A program made the translations under genes and the position numbers. A stretch of DNA of 22,804 bases from CAYQTO01 sp964420455 (GTDB lineage: Bacteria; Sumerlaeota; Sumerlaeia; SLMS01), in the NCBI GenBank assembly GCA_964420455.1, contig CAYQTO010000040.1, forward strand, positions 1-22,804. Reading direction: 5' to 3'. This document shows, one piece after another, positions 7,691-16,823 of the stretch (position 1 is its first letter; each line of letters opens with the position of its first letter). Under the pieces are notes generated by a model. It searched no databases. It had not been told where the DNA came from and worked only from the letters and a program-made list of their open reading frames with translations.

Positions 7691-8542
7691 ATGGCCGTCG
7701 AACTCGCTTCCGACACCACGATGCCGGAATTCTCCGAAAAGTACCAACTCGACCATCGAAAGCCCTTCGGCGTTCGTGTCTATCTTGCGGAGTTCGAGGA
7801 ACTCGATCCCCTTGCCATACCCTGGAAGGATGTCCGCAAGAGCCCCGATTCCTTCCCCGACCTGCACGTCGCGAAGGTTTCCAGCGTCCGCACCGTGATC
7901 GGCTTCGACTACCGTCTGGGGAACGGGGAATCGCGTCGGATTTACCTCAAGCGCAGCCTGGTCCGCGGCCGCGTCAAGCAGCTCATTTCGCGGTTTCGCG
8001 GCTCGAAGGAATGGCGCGAGTTCCGCCGCGCCCGCGAATTCCGTGACGCCGGAATCACGGTTCCCCAGCCCGTTTACTACTCCGAGGGCATTTCCGAGAA
8101 GGGCACCGCCATAACCTTCTTCGCCACGCTTGCGTTCGATGGAGCCTGGCAAGCCATCCGCCAGCTCTTCCGGGATCAGTCGGGCTTTGGCCCCGAATGG
8201 CGCTCCCTTGCCCGCTTTACCCGCCGGATCCATGAAATGCAGATCCTTCACAGCGACTACCGGTCGGACCACATTTACCTGCATCGCGAAATGTTCGAGA
8301 ACGGTGCCTCGCCCGCCTGGGGCCTCATCGACCTTGATGGGTCCCATTTGGGGCGTCCCATATCGCGACGGGAACGCATCCGCGCCATGTGCCAGCTCAC
8401 CGAGTCACTCCTGACCTCCGGTCTCGAGGAGCGCCATGTGGCGGAGTTCCTCGAGCTCTATGACCCCAATAACCGGTACCATCTCGATGCGGGCGAGATC
8501 TACGAAACCGCCTTCCGCAAGCAGATGAGCAAGATGGGCTAA
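7691..8542 (+). CDS. WaaP/KdkA-like lipopolysaccharide-type sugar kinase
   Basis: Predicted ATP-dependent kinase of a core-oligosaccharide sugar (heptose or Kdo), cytoplasmic face of the inner membrane. From the ATG at 7691 it has 283 aa, close to the usual length. The kinase-like fold shows RIYLKRSL (K87, ATP lysine), EWREFRRAREFRDAGITVPQ, the catalytic ILHSDYRSDHIYLH (H187, D189, H194) and the metal-binding WGLIDLDGSHLG (D214, D216). The histidine where ordinary kinases have asparagine agrees with WaaP (RDxYICHFL). The start is uncertain: the frame is open to 7571, with an ATG at 7592 overlapping the TPR start, another ATG at 7643, and a TTG at 7682 best spaced from the GGAGG at 7666-7670. 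The gene stands alone on the plus strand. A protein-kinase role is a less likely alternative. Confidence 0.82.
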   Translation: MAVELASDTTMPEFSEKYQLDHRKPFGVRVYLAEFEELDPLAIPWKDVRKSPDSFPDLHVAKVSSVRTVIGFDYRLGNGESRRIYLKRSLVRGRVKQLISRFRGSKEWREFRRAREFRDAGITVPQPVYYSEGISEKGTAITFFATLAFDGAWQAIRQLFRDQSGFGPEWRSLARFTRRIHEMQILHSDYRSDHIYLHREMFENGASPAWGLIDLDGSHLGRPISRRERIRAMCQLTESLLTSGLEERHVAEFLELYDPNNRYHLDAGEIYETAFRKQMSKMG

Positions 8543-8545
8543 AGC

Positions 8546-8564
8546 CGGCGGGATCAGTCCGCCG
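8546..8564. terminator. Short hairpin between convergent genes, possible bidirectional terminator
   Basis: A CGGCGG/CCGCCG stem (6 bp plus a G-T wobble) with a 5-nt loop spans the 11-nt space between the kinase stop and the stop of the FAD gene on the other strand. Its position between convergent genes fits shared termination. There is no T-tract on either strand, so an intrinsic mechanism is doubtful. Confidence 0.4.
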
Positions 8565-9702
8565 CGAGTTCCAGTCCGAGGAAGTGGCGTCGCCGGGGCA
8601 GCTGGGCAACGACGCTGCGAGCGGCAAGAACACCTGCTTTGGCTGCGTCTTCCGCCCGCCGCCCCAGCAGGTAGTCTCCCGCGAGCGCGAACGGTGCATG
8701 GGGGGGATTCAACGGCCAGCGCTCCTCCCCCCGGTCCCATGGAAAGCCGAGCGGCTTGCCGCGCAGATGCCCCACGTTCCAGCGTTTGTAGGTCTGCGAC
8801 AGGGGCATCTCGGGTAGCTCCGGCAGGACCGCCCGGGCCTCCTCGTAAAGGTAACCGAGCGCCTCCTCGTCCGGCTGGCCAAACAGGGCGTCGCTCCACA
8901 GCGGGTTCGCATGGACCACCATCAACGAGGTGCCCGGCTCCGACCGTTCCGGTGCCTTGCGATCCTCGAACGACAGCCAGGCGATGCGCGATTCCTCATC
9001 CCCCTCGAGGGCGAAAAACGGCGGCTCGACCTCCGGGATGCGGTAAAGCCCCACAAACACCGGATCATACTCGATCGACGCCAGGGTGGGTAGAAGCGCC
9101 TCGAGAGTGCGGCTGCGCCGGGCGATCACCGCGGCGGCGGTCGCCGTCGTGGCCAGGATCACCCCGCTCGCCGCGACCACCTTGCGGGTCACCTCGTCCC
9201 GGATCGGGTCACCCTCCACGTCCTCGAACCAGAAGACGTTCCCTTCCTCCCACCAGAACACCTTCTGGCTGTTGTCCCAGCGGATGGCCCCCACCGGGTT
9301 GTTGTAACGGACGTCGAGGCTTTCAGCGAGCAGCTCGGTGAAGGCCCCAAAGCCGACGTCGAGGCAAAGGCGCCGGGAATCGACGCCGCCATGGGGCGGG
9401 ATGACAATCCGGCGGTCCGCCCTGAGTTGATGGACGCCGCCCTGGATCGAGACGCGCTTGTCCTCGAGCCCAAGGCGACGGATCAGGCCCGTCAGGATCT
9501 CGTCCCCCTGCTCGATATACCGGCAGCCGTGATCCGCGAGCCATCCGTTCCCCCGGCGCGAGTTCAGGCGCCCCCCCGCCTTCGGAAAGCGCTCCAGAAC
9601 CACCGCCGGGATGCCCATTTCCTGAAGCTCGTTGGCGGCTGCCAATCCGGCAATACCGGCGCCGATCACAACGATGGGGTGGCGGGGGCGTTTGCTGGTC
9701 AT
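8554..9702 (-). CDS. FAD-dependent amine-oxidase/renalase-like protein
   Basis: A 382-aa flavoprotein of the NAD(P)/FAD amine-oxidase-like superfamily. It has VVIGAGIAGLAAANEL with the GxGxxG dinucleotide fold (residues 11-26), E37 for ribose binding, KAGGRLNSRR with the GGR motif (41-50), and a second FAD contact FALAGDYLLG (about 338-347) followed by the A/G-rich helix AAKAGVLAA. This layout resembles renalase-like bacterial proteins. The middle part carries a tryptophan-rich hairpin, VFWWEEGNVFWFED, that I do not know from relatives. There is no signal peptide. It is the last gene of its operon, 96 nt after the membrane protein gene, with a GGAG SD-like sequence upstream. Substrate is unknown, and the neighbours do not indicate one. 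Confidence 0.8.
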   Translation of the reverse strand: MTSKRPRHPIVVIGAGIAGLAAANELQEMGIPAVVLERFPKAGGRLNSRRGNGWLADHGCRYIEQGDEILTGLIRRLGLEDKRVSIQGGVHQLRADRRIVIPPHGGVDSRRLCLDVGFGAFTELLAESLDVRYNNPVGAIRWDNSQKVFWWEEGNVFWFEDVEGDPIRDEVTRKVVAASGVILATTATAAAVIARRSRTLEALLPTLASIEYDPVFVGLYRIPEVEPPFFALEGDEESRIAWLSFEDRKAPERSEPGTSLMVVHANPLWSDALFGQPDEEALGYLYEEARAVLPELPEMPLSQTYKRWNVGHLRGKPLGFPWDRGEERWPLNPPHAPFALAGDYLLGRRAEDAAKAGVLAARSVVAQLPRRRHFLGLELAAD

Positions 9703-9798
9703 GATCCACCGGTCTCCGGACTACAGGCAAATCGGGAGCGTTCTCTGTTCTGCGTGCCGGGCACAATGCAAACCGCCCCGGGACAATCCGCAACCCAA

Positions 9799-11535
9799 TC
9801 AAGCGCCTTCGCCCCCCGCGGGGATCACATAGTACTTTTCGTTCTCGAACAGGAAGGGTCGGTTCCACGATTCCGGCCGCAGCGTTGTCCACTCCAACTC
9901 CCAGTCGTAGGGCTTGCGGAGCACCAGAAACGACGCTCCCTCCGCTTCAGCGATCGCCAGGAGCTCCTCCGGCGACTTGCGCAGCCATTCCCCCCCGAAG
10001 CGGATCCATGCGTCGTAGTCATAGCGATCCTTGAACTCGAGCCCGACCACGTCCCGATACCATCGCACCCAATGGGGGACGTAGGCGGCGTCCCACATCA
10101 TGGCGGCGCCGTCGGTCCATTCGAAGGCGACGGGGCGGCGCGAGAAGACGCGGAAGCCCTGCTCGTCCGGCGGCGTGAGGAACAGGTCGTCCGGCGCCGA
10201 ATTGGCGGCCGCCCATCGTTGCACCTCGAACCAGGGCTCGCGCCAGGAGAAGTACTCACGCGTCCCGCGGGCCTGGCCGATGGAGGCAACCGTTCCGAGA
10301 AAGAGGAGCCCCGCCGCGCCAATGGTCGCTGCGCCGAGGCGCCATGCTTCCCACGGAAGCATCGCCGACCCGGCCACCGCCACGCCAACAATCAACGCCG
10401 GGATCCGATAACGATCCTCGTCCGGGTCGATCAGCCCGCTCACACCGAGGAGGAGGGCGCTCGATCCCAGCAAACCGAGCAGCAGTAGGGGAGGCCATGG
10501 CGAGATCCGTTCGGCAGCGGTGAACACAACCCCGCTGACAAGCAGAAGGACAAGCGTGGCGAAGGTGCTGCTCGCGCGGAAGATATGGAGCTTGATCAGC
10601 GAGCCAGGGAGGAGGCCGGCCTCGGTGAGGGCGCCACCAACGATCCAGAGGGCGTACAGGGCGAGGATAAGGAGAACGAGCCGTGCGACAGGGCGGGTTC
10701 GCGGCGCGAGCGGCAGGCAGACCAGAAAGGCGACCGTGAGCGAAACGATGGCGCGAATCGATTCCGACGTGAGGCCGGACGGGAAGAAGTGCGCGGGGAA
10801 GAACGCACGGAGCAGTTCAGCCATGTTCTCCGGCGAGGCAACCGTCCCCGCTCCGAACATCCAATAAAGCCCCGGCGCCGCCGCCAGAGGGAACAGCGCC
10901 AGGCCTGTATAGACGCCCGGCCCCCATCGGCGCCAGTCCGCCACCAGCCCCCAGAGGAACATCCCGAGCAGGTAGGCCGACTGCATCGCATGAACGTTCC
11001 AGATGAATCCGGCCAACGGCAACGCCGCCAACCATCGCCCCCGCACCGCGAGCGCGACGGCCCAGTAACCCACCATGGAGGCGAAAGGCGTATGCGCGAA
11101 GTAGAACCAATGAAGTGGTTCGCCGCCGATATCCGTCTGAAAGGAAAGATTGGTCCAGACCGCGAGAAAGGGCGCTGCGGGCTGACGCGGAAAGACCCCC
11201 ACGGCGATGGAGAAGATCGCGGCGTACTTGAGGAAGTCCGTGGCAAGGTGGCCGCCAAGGAGGAAGGTCTCGAGCGGGATCAGCCGGGTGATTCCTGCCG
11301 CCGCCACCCAGAAATAGCTGAAGTAGTCCGTCATCGATGCCATGAATCGGTCGCCCGGATAGAGGGACGGATCATGCGTCGCATGGATATACGGTAATTG
11401 CATCGCATGGTTGTGCATGCCAACCGTATAGCCGTACTTTGCATAATCGATGGCGACCACAAGGGTGAGAAAGGCGGCAATCCCGGCGAAGTACCGCCAG
11501 CGGTGCGGGCGGGCGGGCGGAGACTCGTTGCTCAC
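9799..11535 (-). CDS. Large multi-pass membrane protein with C-terminal soluble domain, unknown function
   Basis: A 578-aa protein started at GTG, sharing GTGA with the upstream GT87-like gene. By eye it has about ten hydrophobic segments between residues 13 and 420, then a hydrophilic domain to the end. The first loop reads MHNHAMQLPYIHATHDPSLY, and the tail includes PDDLFLTPPDEQGFRVFSRR and AFEWTDGAAMMWDAAYV. This architecture (GT-C-like membrane core plus a tail with an FLTPP-type motif) recalls the uncharacterised DUF6798 group, in which I would tentatively place it. The long extracytoplasmic first loop and pairing with a GT87-like gene suggest a glycosyltransferase or a partner in glycan export. 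The classic GT-C acidic pair is not obvious. The fold is supported; the function is not. Confidence 0.7.
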   Translation of the reverse strand: MSNESPPARPHRWRYFAGIAAFLTLVVAIDYAKYGYTVGMHNHAMQLPYIHATHDPSLYPGDRFMASMTDYFSYFWVAAAGITRLIPLETFLLGGHLATDFLKYAAIFSIAVGVFPRQPAAPFLAVWTNLSFQTDIGGEPLHWFYFAHTPFASMVGYWAVALAVRGRWLAALPLAGFIWNVHAMQSAYLLGMFLWGLVADWRRWGPGVYTGLALFPLAAAPGLYWMFGAGTVASPENMAELLRAFFPAHFFPSGLTSESIRAIVSLTVAFLVCLPLAPRTRPVARLVLLILALYALWIVGGALTEAGLLPGSLIKLHIFRASSTFATLVLLLVSGVVFTAAERISPWPPLLLLGLLGSSALLLGVSGLIDPDEDRYRIPALIVGVAVAGSAMLPWEAWRLGAATIGAAGLLFLGTVASIGQARGTREYFSWREPWFEVQRWAAANSAPDDLFLTPPDEQGFRVFSRRPVAFEWTDGAAMMWDAAYVPHWVRWYRDVVGLEFKDRYDYDAWIRFGGEWLRKSPEELLAIAEAEGASFLVLRKPYDWELEWTTLRPESWNRPFLFENEKYYVIPAGGEGA

Positions 11536-12974
11536 GGCGCCTCGTCCCCGGCAAACTCGCGGTTACGGACGCCAAGAACCAGCACAAGCAACGCGCCCCC
11601 GTAGAAGGGCAGGATGGAAAGAAACGCCGCGGGAAAGCCGGAGAGGGCCCGCCCGTCGAAGTAGGACGAGATGAGGAGAAACCCGGCGAGGGCGGCCGTC
11701 TCTCGCCAACCGCCCCACCACCCCGTCAGCCGGAGCCGGTCGTTCATCAGCAATGCCACCGCCGGGAGGAACGCCGTCAGATGATGCATCCAACAGACGG
11801 GCGAGGCGATGGTGGCGGCGGCGAGGAGCAGCGCAAGCCGGAGCGCCTGGCGATGAGTCCCCCCCCCGGCGGGAGGCCACGCCGCCCACGCGGCCGCTCC
11901 CAACAGCCCCAGCCCCAGCAGGGACGACGCGATCTTGATCGGCGTGTTGGGCGTCGCCAGGTTGAAGTCCGCCGGGTCCGCGTCCGTCAGCATCCTCAAG
12001 AGGAGCCCGTTGAAGCTTTGGTTTGGGTAATACGCGTAGCCGGAGGAGAGGATCGGCAACGTCTCGAAGGCGTAGGTGATCGAGTTTTCCCATCCTGCAT
12101 AGACAACGGAAACGAGCGCCGCCGCCGCCACCGCGCCGAAGCAGACGAGGGGCACGCGGCGAGGAAATCCGGGGAGGAACCAAAGCAGGACCGGCACGAC
12201 CACCAGGTGCGGCTTGATCGAGACGCCAAGGGCCAGGGCGAGCCCGGAAACGGTCAACCAGCCCCGTTGCAGCGCGAACAACGCGACCACCAGAAACGTA
12301 TAGATCCACACGCTCGCCTGGACGAGCTGGAGGGCCTTCGCCAGCGGGTAGAACGCAAGGAAAGCCAGCAGGAAGAGCCCGACCCCCCATGGGGTGATCC
12401 GCGTCCGATGAAAGGTGATGGCGAAGAGAAGTCCCGCGGACAGCAACCAAAGCACGTGGTTGAGAACGCTGACGCGGTCGGCGGCTTGTTCCCGGAAGTA
12501 ACGGAACGCGCGCGCTTCTAGGGCTTCGGTGTCCTGTACTTCCTCCGGCGGCAGCCTTTCGCGGTAGCGCTGGACGCGGGCGTCAAGCTCCGCGGGCTCC
12601 GGCGCGAGGGGCGACACCGCCAGCGCCACAAAGGGCGTATAGACGAAGGAAGCGCGGCCCTCCTTCAATTGCTCGGGCCGGTATATGGGAAAGTCGGGGC
12701 CGGACTTGCGCCCCGTCGCCGCCTCGAAGATCGGGAGGAAGTCGCCGTCGTAGTTGGGAATGACGTGCCAGTGCCAGTAGGCCCGGTAGGGGTTGTGCCA
12801 GGGCTCGAAGGTGTAGGTGCGTGCCTCGCCGAGCAGGGGGAACTGGTCCGCGTCGCGGGCATGGCGCAGGAGGCCATTGATGGCCGTCGTCGCGAGGTAG
12901 CCGGCGAGGAGAAAGACGAGGAGGAGCCAGGGCCGGCGGATGACGGGAAGGCGGTGGGGCGCGTCGATGGACAT
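11532..12974 (-). CDS. GT87-like polyprenyl-phosphate-dependent membrane glycosyltransferase
   Basis: Predicted to use a polyprenyl-phosphate sugar on the outer face of the membrane to extend a glycan or glycolipid. Started at ATG 12974 it is 480 aa. One hydrophobic segment (WLLLVFLLAGYLATTAI, about 16-32) is followed by a long extracytoplasmic loop with PNYDGDFLPIFEAATGR, where the GDF aspartate matches the catalytic Asp of GT87 (DUF2029/PimE-like) enzymes. Further hallmarks are FVYTPFVALAVSPL, SIKPHLVVVPVLLW, NQSFNGLLLRML and SPVCWMHHLTAFLPAV. About nine more membrane helices follow. The frame continues 20 codons upstream to a TTG; the ATG is preferred although it lacks a good SD. It lies 61 nt after asnS. 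The GT2 enzyme encoded at 6267-7268 could provide its lipid-linked donor. Confidence 0.78.
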   Translation of the reverse strand: MSIDAPHRLPVIRRPWLLLVFLLAGYLATTAINGLLRHARDADQFPLLGEARTYTFEPWHNPYRAYWHWHVIPNYDGDFLPIFEAATGRKSGPDFPIYRPEQLKEGRASFVYTPFVALAVSPLAPEPAELDARVQRYRERLPPEEVQDTEALEARAFRYFREQAADRVSVLNHVLWLLSAGLLFAITFHRTRITPWGVGLFLLAFLAFYPLAKALQLVQASVWIYTFLVVALFALQRGWLTVSGLALALGVSIKPHLVVVPVLLWFLPGFPRRVPLVCFGAVAAAALVSVVYAGWENSITYAFETLPILSSGYAYYPNQSFNGLLLRMLTDADPADFNLATPNTPIKIASSLLGLGLLGAAAWAAWPPAGGGTHRQALRLALLLAAATIASPVCWMHHLTAFLPAVALLMNDRLRLTGWWGGWRETAALAGFLLISSYFDGRALSGFPAAFLSILPFYGGALLVLVLGVRNREFAGDEAP

Positions 12975-13035
12975 GGTGGCGGCCTGGGCGTTCGTTGTGC
13001 GCCCTCCAGTGACCGGGCGCGCCGGGAGCGGCAAC

Positions 13036-14433
13036 CTAGAAGTTCGCGTTCCGGGGTGTCCGCGGGAAGGGAATCACGTCGCGGATGTTTTGCATGCCGG
13101 TGGCGAACTGGATGAGGCGTTCGAAGCCAAGGCCAAAGCCGGCGTGGGGCACACTTCCGAAGCGGCGCAGGTCGAGGTACCACCAGTAGTCGCCCCGGGG
13201 GAGGCCAAGCTCGTCGAGCCGCGCCTCGAGTCGGTCGAGCCGCTCCTCGCGCTGGCTGCCACCGATGATCTCGCCGATCTTTGGCACCAGCACGTCCATC
13301 GCTGCCACCGTGCGCCCGTCCTCGTTCTGGCGCATGTAGAAGGCTTTGATGTCCCTCGGGTAGTCGGTGACGATGAGGGGCTTGCCGACGAGTTTCTCGG
13401 TCAGCCAGCGCTCGTGCTCGCTCTGGAGGTCGCGGCCCCACTCGACCGGATACTCGAAGGATTCCCCGGAGGCCCGGAGCCGGTCGACCGCCTCCGTGTA
13501 GGTCATGCGCTCGAACGGCGAATCGGCGAGGAGCCGGGCCGTCTCGAGCACCGTCTTGTCGACGAAATTCGCAAAGAACTCCATGTCCTCCTCGCAATCG
13601 TTCAGGAGGACGCGGAAGAGGTGGCGGATGAAGTCCTCCGCGGCGGCGGCATCTCCGTCGAGGTCGCAGAAGGCCATCTCGGGCTCGATCATCCAGAATT
13701 CGGCGAGGTGGCGCGAGGTGTTGGAGTTCTCGGCGCGAAAGGTCGGCCCAAACGTATAGACGTTGCTGAGGGCGAGGCAGTAGGCCTCGACGTTGAGCTG
13801 GCCGGAGACCGTGAGGGAGGCGCGGCGGCCGAAGAAGTCCCCGGAGAAGTCCGCGGCGCCGTCCGGCGTGCGGGGCATGTTCGAGGGGTCGAGGGTCGTG
13901 ACGGTGAACATCTCGCCGGCGCCCTCGCAGTCGCTCGCGGTGATGATGGGCGTGTGGATATAAAGGAAGCCGCGCTGCTGGAAGAATTCGTGGATGGCGA
14001 AGGCGAGGCGGTTGCGGATTCGGGCGATGGCGCCAAAGGTGTTGGACCGGGGGCGGAGGTGAGCGATCTCGCGGAGGAACTCGAAGGAGTGGCGTTTCTT
14101 CTGGAGGGGGTACGCTTCGCCTCCGGACTCGCCGACGACGGTGATCGCCTCGGCGTGGATTTCCACCGGCTGCTTGGCGCCGGGCGATTGCACCAGCTTT
14201 CCGCCGACCTCGATGCTGGCCCCCGTCAACACCCGGTGGAGGACCTCGGATTCATAGTTGGGCAGGCTGTCGGGAGCAACGACCTGGATGCCGGCGAGGG
14301 AGGACCCGTCGTTTACCTCGATGAAGGAGAAGCCGCCCTTGGAATCGCGACGGGTGCGGACCCACCCGCGGATCGTCACCTGGGCGCCGAAGTCTTCCCT
14401 CCGGAGGATGTCACGGATCCGGTCGGCGGTCAC
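13036..14433 (-). CDS. asnS: Asparaginyl-tRNA synthetase
   Basis: Charges tRNA-Asn with asparagine. It is 465 aa from a GTG start, essentially the length of the E. coli enzyme (466). The N-terminal OB-fold has VTIRGWVRTRRDSKGGFSF and VGGKLVQSPG. The class II catalytic core has FLYIHTPIITASDCEGAGEMF, SGQLNVEAY, motif 2 TFRAENSNTSRHLAEFWMIE, and motif 3 GFGLGFERLIQFATGMQNIRD ending in IPFPRTPRNANF, the standard AsnRS terminus. GTGA at the start overlaps the thiM stop, which fixes the start; the reading frame stays open far upstream through thiM but without coding sense. Having AsnRS suggests direct charging of tRNA-Asn in this organism, though the amidotransferase route could also exist elsewhere. 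Confidence 0.96.
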   Translation of the reverse strand: MTADRIRDILRREDFGAQVTIRGWVRTRRDSKGGFSFIEVNDGSSLAGIQVVAPDSLPNYESEVLHRVLTGASIEVGGKLVQSPGAKQPVEIHAEAITVVGESGGEAYPLQKKRHSFEFLREIAHLRPRSNTFGAIARIRNRLAFAIHEFFQQRGFLYIHTPIITASDCEGAGEMFTVTTLDPSNMPRTPDGAADFSGDFFGRRASLTVSGQLNVEAYCLALSNVYTFGPTFRAENSNTSRHLAEFWMIEPEMAFCDLDGDAAAAEDFIRHLFRVLLNDCEEDMEFFANFVDKTVLETARLLADSPFERMTYTEAVDRLRASGESFEYPVEWGRDLQSEHERWLTEKLVGKPLIVTDYPRDIKAFYMRQNEDGRTVAAMDVLVPKIGEIIGGSQREERLDRLEARLDELGLPRGDYWWYLDLRRFGSVPHAGFGLGFERLIQFATGMQNIRDVIPFPRTPRNANF

Positions 14434-15215
14434 GCGTCGACCTTCAGCACATGGCCGAGGTGACCATGGTCGATCATGGAGAGCGCATCGAGAAAGGCGC
14501 CGGCGAAGGCGCCGAGACCGAGGTCCTGGGCGCGGCGGTGGGCCTCCTCGCCGGCAGCGGCGAAGTAAGCCAAGGCGTTGCCTGTCGCCTTCAGGCGATT
14601 CTCCGGGGCGACGGCGAGGAATGCCGCCACCACCGCCGACAGCAGGCACCCGGTGCCCGACACCCGGCTCATCCATGGGTGGCCGAGGTCGATCTCGATG
14701 TGCTGCCTGCCATCGCTGACGATATCGACGGGACCGGTAACGGCGACAAGAGTGCCGAAGTGGAGGGCGGCCTTTGCCGCGAGAGTGGTGGGGTCCGCCG
14801 TGGTCGATCCCTCGACGCCACGGACCTGGGCGGTCTCGCCGAGCAAGGCGGCGATCTCGCCCCCGTTCCCCCGCAGGCAGGTGATCCGGAACTCCTCGAG
14901 CAGCGCCAGCGCCGTCTCCGTGCGGTAGCGGGTGGCCCCCGCGCCGACAGGATCGAGCACCACCGGGATGCCCTTCTCGCTGGCTGCGACGGCGGCAAGG
15001 CGCATCGCTTCCACCTGCGCGGGATCGAGGGTGCCGATGTTGAGGTAGAGGGCGTCGGCGATCCCCGCCATGTCGCCCACCTCGGTGTGGGCGTGGGCCA
15101 TCACGGGGGCTGCCCCGGCGGCCAGCAGTCCGTTCGCCACGAAGTTCACCACCACATAATTCGTGATGCAGTGGACCAGGGGGGCCCTTTCGCGGACGAC
15201 GTCGATGGTACTCAT
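14430..15215 (-). CDS. thiM: Hydroxyethylthiazole kinase
   Basis: Phosphorylates the thiazole alcohol HET for thiamine salvage. It is 261 aa, normal for the family, from the ATG of MSTIDVVRERAPLVHCITNY. ThiM signatures are VVVNFVANGLLAAGAAPVMA, GIADALYLNIGTL, VVLDPVGAGATRYR, CLRGNGGEIAALLG, GSTTADPTTLAAKAA and the catalytic-cysteine loop VSGTGCLLSA. GAGGG about 9 nt upstream supports the start. It is divergent from eno and heads a minus-strand operon with asnS, to which it is joined by GTGA. No thiD or thiE is near, and I see no TPP riboswitch in the leader, so salvage may be constitutive here or regulated otherwise. Confidence 0.95.
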   Translation of the reverse strand: MSTIDVVRERAPLVHCITNYVVVNFVANGLLAAGAAPVMAHAHTEVGDMAGIADALYLNIGTLDPAQVEAMRLAAVAASEKGIPVVLDPVGAGATRYRTETALALLEEFRITCLRGNGGEIAALLGETAQVRGVEGSTTADPTTLAAKAALHFGTLVAVTGPVDIVSDGRQHIEIDLGHPWMSRVSGTGCLLSAVVAAFLAVAPENRLKATGNALAYFAAAGEEAHRRAQDLGLGAFAGAFLDALSMIDHGHLGHVLKVDA

Positions 15216-15346
15216 GGGGGAAATCCCTCGAGGATTCGGCGGCGTGTGCCGGCCAGATGAGTCCGCGAGCATGGGGCAGACCGGACCTGTGAGCAAGCGT
15301 GGACATGCCCGGGCCGCCCCCCGAGAGCGGTTTCTTGCGCGCCGGG

Positions 15347-15373
15347 CCCATTGCCCCCTTCCCCCGGCCACCC
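15347..15373 (-). other. G-quadruplex motif in the thiM/eno divergent spacer
   Basis: On the minus strand four G-runs (3, 5, 5 and 3 Gs) are separated by loops of 5, 2 and 4 nt, meeting the usual G3+N1-7 rule. It lies about 130 nt before the thiM start and 4 nt upstream of the eno -35-like hexamer. In high-GC DNA such motifs arise by chance, so a regulatory role is only a possibility. Confidence 0.45.
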
Positions 15374-15377
15374 TTTC

Positions 15378-15407
15378 TTGACACCCCGCTCGACAGTCCG
15401 ATTCGAT
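15378..15407 (+). promoter_or_regulatory. eno: Candidate sigma-70-type promoter for eno
   Basis: TTGACA at 15378-15383 is a perfect -35 hexamer. A weak -10-like TTCGAT at 15402-15407 follows after 18 nt and matches three of six consensus bases. This would leave an 80-nt leader before the eno ATG. No comparable site is seen for thiM on the other strand. The remainder of the 272-nt spacer (15216-15487) holds the G-rich motif and no open frame with coding character. Confidence 0.45.
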
Positions 15408-15487
15408 TCGGGGCTGAACTCCGTCGACGAGAAGGGGCCGGAAGATTTCGGCGGTAACTCCCACATGACCAGAAGGAACCCAACCCT

Positions 15488-16783
<1,296 letters not shown>

Positions 16784-16823
16784 ATGCCCCCTTGCGGCAC
16801 CCCCCAACACCCTCGCATGTTCT

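Noticed and set aside
12969..12983. GCCGCCACCATG at the GT87-like gene start, identical to a eukaryotic Kozak sequence
   Set aside because: All surrounding genes are bacterial with operon overlaps and SD sites; the match follows from high GC content.
12940..14463. 507-codon plus-strand open frame opposite asnS
   Set aside because: asnS is certain on the minus strand; the predicted plus-strand protein is low-complexity in Gly, Val, Glu and Arg without motifs.
15256..15270. Hammerhead-like GATGAGTCCGCGAG string on the plus strand
   Set aside because: The string resembles CUGAUGAGUCCGUGAG, but the following GAAA core and the third helix cannot be found, so it is chance.
15216..15346. TPP riboswitch in the thiM leader
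   Set aside because: ThiM genes are often so controlled, but neither the CTGAGA box nor the ACCTGAT and GTAATGCCAGCG-type conserved segments are present on the minus strand.
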